From Luscinia megarhynchos (taxonomy: Eukaryota; Chordata; Aves; Passeriformes; Turdidae): a stretch of 64,000 bases of DNA. How positions within the stretch are numbered: position 1 is the first letter of the stretch; each line of letters starts with the position of its first letter. Below the pieces are notes generated by a model. That model was given only the letters and a program-made list of their open reading frames with translations, was not told the origin of the DNA and made no database searches. The DNA lies in assembly GCA_034336665.1 (NCBI GenBank), contig CM067572.1:3031786-3095785 (forward strand), in the 5' to 3' direction. Shown here piece after piece: positions 1 through 17,903 of the stretch. Position numbers and translations under genes: made by a program.

Positions 1-259
1 ATTTGCTTTGGGTTTTATATTTAAAGTGATGTAAAAAAGGCAGGTAAAACTCAGCTGCAGTTCCATTTGCTTTACCCCTTATACTTTGTAATTCTTACTG
101 AATAGAAATATGGTGGGATTTTTTTTCCCCCATTACCTGCAGCAACCATGGCTCTTTGTGGGGCTTCAGAGTGCATTAAATTTGTGTCTGACAAGACTCT
201 GCCTAAATACTGGGGCTGGGCTAAAGGATCACAGGGGGATTTTACTTAGATACGGCTCT

Positions 260-387
260 TGCAGAGATTGTCTAGAGGACTGAGGGGATTCCCCATCCCT
301 GGAGGTGGCACTCAGTGCCCTGGGCTGGTGGGGATTGCCAAAGATTGAGTCCAATCCTGGAGTTCTTTTCCAACCCTGTGATTCTGA
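260..387 (+). mobile_element. CR1-type LINE 3'-end remnant
   Basis: The stretch reads like a decayed CR1 3' end: a 'ccctggaggtg' block, a 'ccctgggctggtg' block, a 'ttccaaccctgtgattctg' end. That order matches the avian CR1 tail recalled from family knowledge. It is truncated at the 5' end and diverged, so it is an old insertion. The left limit is approximate. Confidence 0.65.
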
Positions 388-3300
388 GAGGTTTTCTTCT
401 TAACCTTCACAGGCAATATTTATTATCCTTACTGCATTACAGCCTCACAAGGAATTTCTGCTCTCCCATTCCAAACCACTTAAGAAAATTCTGTTTGTCA
501 CTCATTAAGCAGCTGTAGAGAACCACACAAAATTATTAATACCACAAGGCTGTGCAAACAGCAGGGAAAAAATGGTTACCACATTTTCCTCAACAAGCAA
601 GGCAAAATCCTTCCAATTAACATTTTAGTTAAGAAATTCACTCACCATGAAAGCGTTTGCATTTTCATAAAGGTTGGAGCTCAGTTTTTTGAGTTCAATT
701 TTTTTCACAGTATTTTTCACTGTGGCTTTATTGGAGATTATATACCCAGCAGCAAGGAGGGAGACTAAGTGAATTATACTTTTAGCTCATACTTTATTCT
801 CTTTACTTTAAAACTTCAGGAACTCAGGCATCTATTTCACCCATCATTTATCCTTGGAGACTAAGGCAGCTTCAGGGAAAAAAGCAATTACCTACTATGG
901 AAAGTCTAGGAGTTACAATTATGAAATAATAAAATGTCAAAGACATGTCTAATTTAGATATAGGGTTTTATACTTCTTAGCTTAGTGAAATAGTGCAAAA
1001 TATTCTCTGAATTTTTTCTATCCATCAGGTGGAATCACTCCTCTGACTGTGATACCAAATGCAAATTCACAAGTGTTGATACAGCAGATCTGAGCTTGCA
1101 TTAGAAATCAGCAATTGAAAATCTATTTTGCTTACCTTGTCACCAATAATGGAATTACAGCACTAAAAAACACTTTTCCTTCTTGGATACACTAAGAGGA
1201 ACACTTCTGTCTCTAGAGTGAGAAAAGCTCAACTTCCCTTCCTCTTGGTTCTTGGAGGAATTTAATGTTTCTTCCTTTCAGGCTTGAAGTGTCACTGACA
1301 GTCCCCACAAAAACAATTCAGCCTCCCCCCAGGCCACTCTGGTTACTGCTCAACAAAGGAATCCTCATGATTTATAAACCTTTAATAGCAAGAAACAAAT
1401 TCCAAAGGAGCAGCAATGGCAGAATGTAAGCTGACTTTCCACTGAAGTGATCTTTACCCAACAACACAGCGTTCTCTGGGATGGTTGATTCCTGAACTGC
1501 AAATTCTGGCTGCTGTGCTGCCAGGGAAAGCATTTCTCATCTTTACATGCTGATAAGCAGCACTGCAAGGTGGCAGGGAGAGGGAAGAGATAAGACCCTT
1601 TATCATATCATCACAGACTCTGATAGTGCCCAGGTGTGGCAGTGCAGCCCAAATTCACAGCCTTGCACCTCAAGTGCTGCTGAGCTCCACTCCTGGCCCT
1701 TAAATGAACATTAAAGCCATGAACTGGCCCAAATCTGGTAATAATAATTGTGAGGATGCCATGCTGGAGTTGGGAAGGGATCCCAGGCCCTGCACGTGTC
1801 CCTGCCCTGCAGGAGTCCTCAGTGTGACAATGTGCTGCCTCAGCCCCTTCTGCTTCCCCAGCTGTCACAGCAGCCAGGCCTGGAAGGGGCAAGGGGACAA
1901 GGTGCAAAATAGGAAGTCAGGGAGAAAATGCTCAGGCAATTCAACAAGAAATCCTAGGGGCAATCATCCTGCATTGTCTCAGAATTCAAGGTCTGTGTCA
2001 CAGCCAGGAGGGGGACAGAGACATCTCCAGACCCTCCTCCTCTCCCTTGGAGCCACCAGGACAATGAGTTTTGTAGCAAAATTCAAGCTTGTGCTACAGC
2101 ATGAGGAAAAAATTGTTTTGTCTCAGCCTCAAAGGAGCAAATTTAGCATTGCCCAACACCTTGTTCTGTTTAGAGGTCCAAACCCTTGGGATTGTGCAGC
2201 TGTAAGAAGTGAAGCCCATGGTGGTACAAAATTCATCCCAGGACTCCCAAGTGGAGGAGGGAAAAAGAACAGTTGGTTATGGCCAAGGTTAGTGAATTCT
2301 TCATCATAAATTAAATTTATGCAGCATATTAAACTTCAGTCTTTGAAGGGGTTTTTTATTCTTTCAGCCTGTTCTGCAATGACATCTAACAAGAGGAATG
2401 AGGACAAAGAAGCTGGCTTTAAAATAGAACTGGGCAACATTCTGCACCACCTTTTAACGTCTCTAAGAGAAGCCAAATGACCCAGGAGCATCTTTCCAGT
2501 GCTGTTTTTCAGCACTGAGCTGCTGCTAGGCCGTGGCTCTGCTCCTGAACCACGTCCCCTACTGTTCTCTTGCAAAAGCACCATCTGCCCAGATGTGAAC
2601 GAGGACAAGCAAAGGAGTGGAGTGACAAATGCCCAAGGGCACCAACGCCCAGGATGACTGTGCTCAGCTCAGGGAGGTCCCACAGCTCCCAGCACAAACT
2701 GCCTGCAGTGCTTCCCCTCAAGGGGAGTCCTGGGGGAAGGTGAGCCAGGCTGAGCACAGCAAAGCAAGATTCTCAGGCAGAACTGCCAGGGCCTCCAAAG
2801 GCAAGGGATAGTCACTGCTGTGCCCAATCCAGTTATTGCACACATTGCCCCAGCCTGAAGGGGAAATCAAACAAATGCAGCAATCTAGAGCTTAGATTTG
2901 GGGCAAGTTTGTCTCCACAACTTTCTTTTCCTTCCCCAGCCAAGTGAGAGGGGCAGAGGCTCTGTGGGATGAAGAGCTAACACCTGCAGAACAAACAAGG
3001 CCTCCCTGGACACAGGGTGAGATCTGAAAAGCACATTAAGAAGGAGCACTTTGGTGGTTATCTAGGTAAGATCATAAGAAAAGACAATGTTTAATCCAGA
3101 CTGGCAGTATCTGCTCCTGCTGGCTGGAGACAAGGAAGGTCTGACACCAGGACACTGTGAGGTTTCATACTCACCACTTCCTGTCAGCTCAAGATAAACC
3201 TTGCTCTGAGCTGGGCACCTGGCACATCTCACAGACTCGGACACTAATCTGAGATCAGCATTAAAGCTTCCAGCCAGAAACAAGCCAGCCTAAGCTTTTC

Positions 3301-4388
3301 TTCACTTCTTTACAGGCTGAGGAAAATCAAAACAAGTGATTAAGACGGTTCTTTGCTTCATTAACAAATATACAAAGTTTTATTTTGTTTATTAGATTGG
3401 TTTTCTGTATGTTAACATTATCATAGCAGTTATAACCCACATTCACAGCAGAAATTTTCTAAGAGCATTTTTGCAACACTAACTGCTGTATCAGAAATCC
3501 TTAAGAGAAACTTATCTTTTAGCTACTCAGGTAACTTGAATAATAAAGTGCAAAACCACAATAAAATTTGACAGACATATGTCCCAGCTCATATTCAGTG
3601 GAAAAGAAAGGTTTGTAAGACCACTAGATATGGATTCACTGCACACAACAGAAGAGTGTGACCTGAAGACACCAGTTTTCAAGTTTTCCCATTACCAGAC
3701 ATTGATTACAATGAATAATTTTCCATTATTTTTAAGGGTAACATATAGAAATCACAATGAGGTTATAAATAAAACAAAACACATTGGCCAGACATCCTGA
3801 AGCTTAGCCCTGTATTTGGTACCTTTTACCCAATAAAGGTTTTGGGAAGAACTGATGAACAGGAACAGTTCATTTCTTGAAGAAATAGCCTCTGATTTGA
3901 TAAGGAATCAACTGGCAGGACATTACACAGCAGCTTGTTTGGGACACAAGTCATAAATGGATTTTTTATATGCATTTTTTACCACCCATAGACATAAACA
4001 TGGTCTCATTCAACTAATGACTGCCAGCACTAATTACTGTCCTGCTCAATCCAAGAAAATAGAGAAATCTCAGAATATTATGGGAATCAGGCCAAATTCA
4101 TAGAACATGACCCAATCTTTTGTGTTTCTCTCTCCCTACAGCCACTGCTGCAGCCTCTCCAGTACCAAACACTCTCTCCAGGGCAGATGAAGTATCACAA
4201 ACTCCAGGGGCCTTTCCCTTCCTGCTCCCTGACTCATGGATCTTCATGAAGCCCTTTGGAGCTATGACTTGTGTGAGCATCATCCACAGGAGACTACTCA
4301 ACTCTTTCACTTACAGAATGCAAAGATGCAAATTAAATATTACTCTAATTTCAGCAGCTCTAACATTGCTGTTCTTCTACCACTTGCC

Positions 4389-4403
4389 AAAAAAAAAAAA
4401 AAA
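4389..4403. repeat. Poly(A) run, 15 A
   Basis: Uninterrupted run of 15 A. No convincing retroposed element was recognised upstream of it, so it is listed only as a simple repeat. Confidence 0.8.
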
Positions 4404-5689
4404 CAGTTCAGCAGGCCAAGCTTTAAGAAACACCAGAAAGTTTGAACTATAAATTGATTCAGCATCCCTTTAGGCTCACTTTGTAAGGACACAAGACACC
4501 ACTGTCAGAACAGAGAACAGGCTGACCAGCAAGCTTTAAGGACAATGTCCTGCTTACAGCTCTATGTGTAACCAAACATTGCACAACATACATTCCCAAA
4601 GAACTCATTTTTACACAATACTCTCCTTCACATTGCTCTATTTCACTACAGTCAGTGCTCTCATCGAGGAAACAATTCCATGCACAAATAGACAGCAGAA
4701 CATCCAGTGCTATGTGGGAGGCTGCAGTTTGCATTTCCCCCTTTTTGATCCTTTCAGATCAGCAAATGCAAGGACCCAGCTGTTGTACCTGGGATAAGGC
4801 ACTTGCCCCAGATGAGCAGTACAGCACCAGGCCAGTGTGCCAGACAATCTGGAGGGACCTTTCCTTCACCATTTAGAACAAGGAATAGTTCTGTGGCAAT
4901 TGTGCTCTTTGAGCCTGGAGTGCTCCTCCTGCAACAGCTTGTGCAGCTTCAGAAGCTGCTTCACATTCTTCCCTAAACTTCCCAGTAATGGCCACAGATT
5001 TTACAAACTTCCAGAGGTTTATTCTATTTCCAAATCAGCTCGAGGTGCACTTCCAAGGGATTTGCCAGAACTTGTGAAACACCACCAGGAAATCACAAAG
5101 AGAAAATTTCCACCTGTCCAGCAACAGCTCTTAACCACCTACACAGCCAAGGTTTGTCAGTCGAGGTCTCACGTGATTTCAATTCCCTGAAAAAACAAAG
5201 TTGCCTTATGGCATGCATAGTATAGATATCACTAGTGCTACCTGGAAGAGTTCTAGCTCCAATCCTCCTCCCTCCCAAAGGGGACTAATTCAAACCCACT
5301 GATCTGAATCGTTTAAATGCAACCTGTGCTGCATTTATTTCAAATAATCCTGTGCTCCAAACCTTGGAATAGCCCAGCAGTAAAAAAACCTGTTAACTCA
5401 CCACTAACAGAAGACTAAGAAAGAAGTGAGATCTAGTTTCTATCAAAAACAAAAGCACATCTCACTTCTGAGTTTATTTATTACTTTCTCAAAGACATTT
5501 TAATATAGTTCTGATATTCTGGTCTAGCTAACAGCCAAAATCTCAGTTTTAAGAAAAACCCCTCATTTTACACTGATTTGAACTCCCGGTAGCTTTAAGC
5601 ACCCAAATAATTTTAATTTTTTTTCTACTGAATGAATGTTCTGCAGTTCTAGAAAGATGAGTTATGCACTTCTGTTCACATACAAAAAG

Positions 5690-6099
5690 ACAGTCTAACA
5701 GATGTAAACTATTTATTGAATATTTGCCACCAATATTGTTAAATACATAATCTTGCAGTTTTCCGCTTTCAAGTTAAAATGTCAGAAACAGAACACCAAA
5801 TATTTACAATTCTTGTAAGGAATGTTACATAATGACACATTAAGGCGTAAATTCTTTTGGCTTATAATTCTGAAAAGAATGATAATAGCAAAAAAGTGAT
5901 GCAAAATCTTTCTTGTGAGATTATGATTAAGCTACAATGTTTTACAAAAATATGGTGTAAGATGGCAATAATCCCATTCAAAATCCTGCATTAGGCCCCT
6001 AGAGAGGGGCTGATAATTTATACAGTCAAAACTTTAAAATTTACATATAAAGGTACCCTATCCACCATTGAAAAGTACAACTCTCAACATATACAGTTT
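5690..6099 (-). other. PDCD10: PDCD10 3' untranslated region
   Basis: AT-rich sequence from the TGA stop at 6100-6102 to the predicted cleavage zone near 5690. The 3' limit rests on the AATAAA at 5712-5717 and is not otherwise proven. Confidence 0.6.
5712..5717 (-). terminator. PDCD10: PDCD10 poly(A) signal (AATAAA)
   Basis: Minus-strand AATAAA about 385 bases past the PDCD10 stop codon. Cleavage would be expected 10-30 bases further, near 5685-5700. Other minus-strand AATAAA copies occur further on (for example 5334-5339), so longer transcripts are possible. This one is chosen as the first good signal. Confidence 0.6.
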
Positions 6100-11417
<5,318 letters not shown>

Positions 11418-11444
11418 TCAAAGAGCCACTTCTCAAGGAAAACA

Positions 11445-14400
11445 CTATAGAAGCAAAAAACTCCTCATTCACTGAAATGTCTCTTTTTCCCCGTTGTGCA
11501 AGAATACTTGAAGGAACTTGGAAAATCTCTTGTCCTTAGGGTGTGTGAGAAAAGAGAAAGCAAACACACAATTACAAATGCTTGTGAGGGACAGGTTCTA
11601 AAAATGACATGGCACAAGAGATCAACGTGAGTTTCACTGCCTACAAACCAGGGATTTATTACACGAGTCATAACCATGGAATGACCACTTGGTGTAACTT
11701 CAAAACCTTGTTTGAAATCCAGTAAGTGAATATTTTAAAGCAAAGGTGCTACCTCAAGTGTTTTTCCCTTCCAGTTCCTATGGAATCGATTCTCCTGGAA
11801 GCAGGGATTGTATGTGATATTTACAAAAATCTTGCCACCACTCACAGCATAAGGTTCCTGACAACTCCCATCCAGAAAAAGTTTGGAAAGCACAACATGC
11901 TGCAACCCCAAACCTCATCCAGATGCATTGTGACTATTAAAACTACCTCTAAATAGTCCAGATTTCTGCACATGCACCAAGCTGTGATTCTGCTGGAGAT
12001 CAGTGCCTACCTCCCTCCCAACTGAATGTGAACACTGCATCTTTGGTTTTATATAAGCTGAAGTCATGTTTCCACTCAGGGTGTGTCACCAGCTATGTTA
12101 ACTCAATGGAAAATTATTGTTCCAGTAACTGAACCTCTGGTTTGGAAGTTCTCCACCCAGCCCAGCTCATCATACCCAACATGGAAGGATCACTGCTCAG
12201 ACCCAGAAATTATGTGGAAAAGAAAAAAGGTCACCTTACAGCTGATAAAAACCCTTTGTTCCAGCCTGCTGTATTTTCTATTCATCAGATTCTTTTAAAA
12301 TATTTTATATGATATTACTGAGTTTAAAGACCTGAAGTCCAAGTCAGGAAAAAAGATAAAAAGAAAGGTATTAAGAGTTTTAATTTTTAGATTTGGTTGG
12401 AGTATTTTATGCACTAGAGGGGGGATTTTTTCCTCCTAGCAAGCTCCAGACACCAGGCATTTGCATGTCTGTGTAATTTACTGACATTTTTGTAAGAAGT
12501 GAAAAGAGTGAAATTGTAAGAAACAGCTCCAGCAATCAATATCACTTCCTGAGAGTATGAACAGGTTAAGAACATGCCAAGACATTTCTGCAAGCCATAT
12601 TACTCATTATGCTCTGCACTGGCTAAAGATCTTCAGGCTGTTTAAATAGAAGAACAGGTATTTTTTGTCCAGAGCAGATATATAATTGTTCAGCTATAAT
12701 TATATAAATGAAATTTATTACTGATTAGTCAGCATAGAGAAGAAACTGGATGACTACAAATATTGTGTATCCCTCATCTGAGCTTGTAACAGTAAAAGTT
12801 GAAGAAAAATTTAACATGACTACAGTAAAAACTTTATGCAAGTCTTCTAACATGGACTGCTTATTGCAAAATCTCACTTTGTTTCTCTTGCTGTTCCAAC
12901 CTCAAAGTGCCACAGAAGAGCTGATTCCTCCAGCCCCAGAAAAGGATTCCTGAGACTTCAGGAAGGGGTCTGGATGGGGAAATCCATTCACAGGGATGGA
13001 ACTGCAATAATCAGGGGTCTCACAACTTGATCACCCACCCCTGGCATTTCACAGCTGCCAAGAACATGGAAGAATACAAGTGAATATTCATCACTCTTCA
13101 GAAAATCGAGTGTTTTCTCAAGAACTTGTTTCAGTTACATAAATTCATGCAAGGTCTGCTCACGGGGGGAGGGAACTTGTCTGAACAAGTTTTCACTCCC
13201 TTCTGCAGGTACAAGCTGTCCCATTTATTATCCATGTGTATTCCCTGCAGGATGCAGATCTGTTTGCTTTGCTGTTGAATTCCTCCTTTCTGGAAGTTCA
13301 GTAAATGCCCACTCACACATCTGACAAGCATCACCTGCATTCACAGATTAATTTATAGCAAGTTTTTATCTGTATTCTCAGAGTAAATTTTTTAAATGTT
13401 AAATCAGGTCACTGAACATTGTTCTACTCTACCCAAAAGATTTTTATCACAGGAAGAAGGGCAAAAAAGGACAAAATTGCCATTAGATATAATTACTTTG
13501 TTTTTATGGGTTAGCAGTATCCACACACACACAAAAGGAAATACTAAGTGAAATGATGGATTTTTATGATGATGAAAACCTATTACACTGTGAGCTACCA
13601 TGAAGAACTCATTTTCTCCTGAAGAACCATAAGCTACTGTTACTAATCCATGGTACAGTTAAACCCTTCATAGAAAAACAATTATACATTATCTATTACC
13701 CCTTTTCCAGATACTGACACTCTTAAAAAAAATACAACACTTGGATTTATATTAACACAAAGGACACCAATTTTGCAACTGAAGAGGTGGGTTTATATAT
13801 ATATACATGCACACAAGAAATATTTAAAACCATCAAATGCTTTTGTTGCCAAGGTAGGGAAAGAAATATATTTAATTTATCACACTGCTTGTTCATTATT
13901 TCAGAAATCTTCCTAGGAAGCATCACAGTGTCATGAAGTACCTGACTGCTAAAATTCTCAAACTATTTACCTTTACAGCTAGGAATCAACTTCACATCTT
14001 TTGGATGTAACTCATTCCCTTCAATCTTTGCTAGTGTTAAATAGAAGAATAATTATCTTCACAAAAACTCCATGTTCATTGTGTTACTGCAAGTCAGTTT
14101 GCCACAGCTGCATTAAACCACATCCAAATACCCTTGAAGAAGGTCTCAATCCTGATTAGGGCCCAAATCCTCAGAAAACTGAAGCTGCTGTTCTATTTAG
14201 TTCAACTATCAGCAAGTCCACTAACCTTCAAAATGGCCTGACTGGAGCCCAAGTTTAATGCACATTATCACACAGCAAGGAGGAGCTTTCAGCATTTCTT
14301 TTAGGATGTGATCAAAAGCAGCCCTGCACAGCTGCCAGACTTCATGACAGTGTCTTGCAACAGCTTAACTTCAGTTCCTCCAATCTCAAAAGAGCCTTTT

Positions 14401-17400
14401 CTTTGAGAGGAGTTTACCCTAGTTTCATCTGTCATCTGGTTTTTTTTACATTGTCAGAAAAGGTGGGATAAGATTCCATGAGGAGGTGATTTATTAGGGC
14501 AGCACAGTGGAGTGGTAGAGTTGAGAAAATCCTGGAAAACTGTAAGATGTATAAAAGGTGTTACTCTGCTGGCAAACTCGTTAATTGGTCTGAGGGGGCA
14601 GACAAGGAGAAGACAGCAGGACACTGCCAAATTCTGAACTGAGTGCCAGCCTGATCTTCCTTTTGTTACAGCAACACCACAGATCCAAACCTATGGGTCT
14701 GCAATGAGAATCCTGGGAGAGAATGTCCAGAATGATACAGGGAATTTAAAGAGAACCTAGACTTGTCCACTGTGCTAAAATCCCAGTTAATACAACCCTG
14801 ACTTCTCAGTCGTGACCCATCAAACACATCAGGCTGCACTCCAAGAGATGCACGTACATGGAATATGTGCTTTCACTGTCAGGATAAATCTTACATCCTA
14901 ACCTTTAAGTCTCAGCACTAAAATATGATCCCAGCCAGTCAGCAAACAGGGAGAGAGCTGGGATATTTTAGATGAATAGATTTGGAAAGGTTCTTTGACA
15001 GACCTAGTTCCCCACAGCCACCCAATGACATTTTAAACCATTCAACTGAACTTTAGCAGAAAAAACCCCAAAACCCAACCCCTGCCAAAAAGGGTGAAGA
15101 GCACAAACCACCACATTTCCTAAATGTACAACCACCATTGTCAGTGTCTAAGGTGACAATGTGCTTTCTCTAATGTGTGTCATTTACTGACAGACTCTTG
15201 GTCATGCACTTCAATCAAGCAGAACAGCAGAGCTGCTTAATAAGAACACAACCATCACCATGTAACTACAGCAGGCAGGATCTTCCCCAAATCCAGCCCT
15301 GCTCCTAGGCCAGGCTGAAGATGAGCCAGGTTTCCATCAAAGAAAGATGTTTGTGTAACACAATCTTCTGAAGCAGTGCTTCAAGCTAAGAGAGCTGACT
15401 CTCATGATTTCAACTTTTCAAGTTTTAAACCAACAGAAAGATTTGGTATCAATTGGCAGGGTTTCAACTCTGTCATCAGCAGATCTACCTCTGCACTGAT
15501 GCTGTCTCTATTCCCTTCTCCAGGCTCCATCTACCCTAGATCTGGTAAATACTTAGACATTAATATTCTTCTTTTCAGAGAAGTACTACAGAGGAACAAG
15601 GCCCAAGGCAAGGATTGCAAATATTATTATTTCCATGGCTGGCTTCTAGCAAAAATCACAGCCCCATTCCTGGTAGAAAAGACTACCTTACTGCCAAGAG
15701 GTTCTGCTCCACTCCTGCAGTGAGGATTCAATAACAGGTTTCACCTTTAACCTGATCTGAGATCCCTGAGTTGCCAGAAAAACTCATTCAAGTTCAGGAA
15801 GAGAGAGTGGGGGAAGGGAAATAACTGCATAAATTCAATCTGAATTCAGAAGCAGAGCTTGAATCAAAATGTTAGACCAATGTGCATGGGAGGAGGGAGT
15901 GCAGGTAATTTACTATTGCTGTTGTAAAGTTTATGGAAGTAAAAAAATTGCAGAATAGGCTCTTTTAACTATATACACATACCACACCTGTCTTGGTAAT
16001 TTTGTTTCTGTCATTAATGGTTTCTTGAATTAAAAAAAAAACCTAACCCATACCCTATTTTTTGTCAGATGTTACTTTACCTGCCACTGTATTTTAATTA
16101 TCAATTGCAATTATATCCCACAGTATAACTCAGATTATTTGATACAAAGCTTCAAAGCTTTGTGTTTCTTTTTAAAACAGGAGTCTGGGTGGATTCACTA
16201 GGATTAGCATACAGATCAAGTATTAGGATAACAATCTGTACTTTAAAATCAGCAATGATAACAAGAGACTTAAAAGGCAGCCTACTGAACTGACTCCACA
16301 TCCTACTGATTTTTATACCAAATAGTTTCACTGAAGAGTTAATAAAAGAAATGTCACCAGCAAATAGCATTGAAGTTTTGAATGTGTCTTCAAATGCCTC
16401 TCACTAGAACAGAAATAGTTTTCAAAGGTCTCCACACATGTGTAGCAGTCACCTGCAGTGGAATTCACTCTGGCAAAGCAGAAGTTCTTATACATTTGAT
16501 TACTGTAAGAGCAGTTCTATGACTAATTCAGAAATGACACAGACCTGTGATAAATCCAAGATGTCTATTTTTAGAACCCTATCAACTTAAAAAATAAAAA
16601 TCAAGCCTAGCCTGAAGTCAGGCTTATAATTAGTCCGTGTTCTTTTGCTGGACTTGAAAATGGAAGTGATTTAATCTGTCCTAAAGTACCAGTCTGTGTC
16701 TCACATGAGGCCCTACAGCCTGTGCTCCAGTTCCACCAAAACTGTTACAGAGCACTACTGAAACAGGTCGTGAATTTGGAATAAATAACCACAACAACAC
16801 AGCCCTGCTTCTCTTTCTTCTTCACCTCTTTGGGAATGTGAAAGTGAAGCCATTACTTTATCAAAACGGGTATGACACAGCTCCGAAGGGACAAAAATAC
16901 ATTCCAACGTGTAAACAAATACCAGAGAATTAGTTCCTCTGATAACAGGAACAGCACAAGGTTTCAGCCACCCAGTACAGGAAAAACACCAACCCAACTC
17001 ACCAGTTCAGTGAGCAACTTAATGGGACACCCAGCCCTGAGCACCTGCCCTGACTCAGTCCCGAGGGGGGCACAGCCCGGGGGACCTGCGGAGAAGGAAT
17101 CACAGAATCAATTACTGGAAAAGACCTCCAAGATCACCGGGCCAACCTCTGAACAAACACCACCTTGCCAACCAGAGCACGGCCTCTCCTCAAACACCTC
17201 CAGCCACGGAGTCTCCAGCACCTCCCAGGGCAGCCCATTCCGATATCTAATAATAATTTCTCCCTAATGCTCAACTACACCTCCCCCGGCGCAGGAAGGG
17301 AGAAGGAGCCCAGGCGCCCTTTCCTCCCTCGCCCGCCGCAGCCACCTGACAGCGCTCCGCTCCAGAGGACGAGCTAAAAATAATCCCCACAAAAATAAAA

Positions 17401-17686
17401 CACATCCGGGCCTGCTGCGCCTGCCGGGCCCGGCCCGAGCGAACCAGCACCAGGCCCGGAGCGGGGCCAGGCCGCGGGAAGGGCGGCGAGAAGGACAAGC
17501 CCTCAGCGGTGCCTCGGGGCCGCAGCAAGGCGCAGGGAGGAGAGGGGACAGCCGCGACCTTCCCCGCACGGCCGGGCCGCCCTCCGCCGCCCCCTCAGCC
17601 CCTCTCGCAGCCCCGCGGGGCGCGGCGGGCCCCGCGTCCAGCCCGCGGAGCGCCGGGCAGGGGCAGGGCAGGGCTCGGCACCTCAC
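11445..17686 (-). other. PDCD10: PDCD10 intron 1 (5' UTR intron)
   Basis: Runs from donor CAG|GTGAGG at 17686 to the probable acceptor at 11445. It contains a CR1 copy at about 17098-17285 and short simple repeats, including a CA run near 13523-13533. Open frames here are short and unrecognised. The acceptor choice is inferred. Confidence 0.7.
17098..17285 (-). mobile_element. CR1-type LINE 3' fragment at the promoter edge
   Basis: On the plus strand it starts 'cacagaatcaattactgg', then 'aaaagacctccaagatcacc', 'cacctcccagggcagcccattcc' in pieces, and 'tttctccctaatgc'. This is the reverse complement of a CR1 tail, in the right order. It lies in PDCD10 intron 1 in the sense orientation of PDCD10, directly against the left edge of the CpG island. 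Confidence 0.8.
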
Positions 17687-17717
17687 CTGCCCCGGCCCCC
17701 GCCGCTCCCGAGGGGCT

Positions 17718-17734
17718 CCGCCGCCGCCGCCGCG
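17718..17734. repeat. CCG/CGG trinucleotide repeat
   Basis: Short run of CCG units inside the predicted PDCD10 first exon, in the CpG island. Confidence 0.7.
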
Positions 17735-17754
17735 CCGGAAGCGCCCGCGAGGAG

Positions 17755-17793
17755 CAGCAGCAGCAGCAGCAGGAGGAGGAGGAGGAGGAGGAG
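17755..17793. repeat. Compound trinucleotide repeat (CAG)6(GAG)7
   Basis: Six CAG units at 17755-17772 run directly into seven GAG units at 17773-17793, then GAA GAT. Read from the minus strand this is (CTC)7(CTG)6 in the PDCD10 leader. It produces long poly-Leu or poly-Glu/Gln open frames that are not genes. Confidence 0.95.
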
Positions 17794-17828
17794 GAAGATC
17801 CGCGGTGTTACCACACACCAGGCGTTGT

Positions 17829-17834
17829 CCGGAA
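17829..17834 (+). promoter_or_regulatory. ETS/GABP-like site (CCGGAA)
   Basis: CCGGAA core in the promoter beside the ZNF143-like motifs. ETS cores are common in CpG-island bidirectional promoters. This is a motif match only. Confidence 0.45.
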
Positions 17835-17843
17835 CCGCGCGCG

Positions 17844-17862
17844 GGGCCCTGGGGCTCGTAGT
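17844..17862 (-). promoter_or_regulatory. ZNF143/SBS-like motif, minus orientation
   Basis: Read on the minus strand: ACTACGAGCCCCAGGGCCC. It keeps the ACTAC-n-A-nn-CCCAG core of the ZNF143/Staf (SBS) site, with a degraded 3' tail. It points toward PDCD10. Confidence 0.6.
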
Positions 17863-17874
17863 CCGCCCTCCGCG

Positions 17875-17893
17875 ACCACAAGCCCCAGAATGC
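17875..17893 (+). promoter_or_regulatory. ZNF143/SBS-like motif, plus orientation
   Basis: Reads ACCACAAGCCCCAGAATGC. It matches the ZNF143/SBS form ACTACAA-nn-CCCAGAATGC except for one base in the head (C for T). It points toward SERPINI1, 12 bp from the opposed copy. Confidence 0.7.
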
Positions 17894-17903
17894 CGAGCGG
17901 AGC

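Larger units (their letters stand above)
1..5690. other. Intergenic region beyond the PDCD10 3' end
   Basis: No exon of a recognisable gene could be assembled on either strand. Open frames here reach about 200 codons (1704-2309, plus) but have no recognisable protein similarity and overlap frames on the other strand. In mammals the next gene on this side is WDR49; none of its WD-repeat sequence is recognised here, so this is probably spacer or contains only unrecognised UTR. A CR1 remnant lies at about 260-387 and a 15-A run at 4389-4403. Confidence 0.6.
17687..17843 (-). other. PDCD10: PDCD10 noncoding exon 1 (5' UTR; upstream limit uncertain)
   Basis: The 3' end is fixed by a strong minus-strand donor, GGGGCAG|GTGAGG, at 17687/17686. 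The transcription start is not visible; the limit given is the edge of the ZNF143-like motif. There is no ATG on the minus strand between 17840 and 17687, so there is no upstream start codon. It carries a trinucleotide tract read as (CTC)7(CTG)6. Confidence 0.6.

Noticed and set aside
1704..2309. 201-codon plus-strand open frame in the left intergenic region
   Set aside because: No similarity recognised, low-complexity composition, an overlapping antisense frame and no promoter or splice evidence.
1..5690. Possible WDR49 exons, expected from mammalian gene order
   Set aside because: No WD-repeat sequence or spliceable coding segments were recognised, so gene order alone was not enough to call it.
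13523..13533. CA dinucleotide run as a microsatellite
   Set aside because: Only about five or six units, too short to list as a meaningful repeat.
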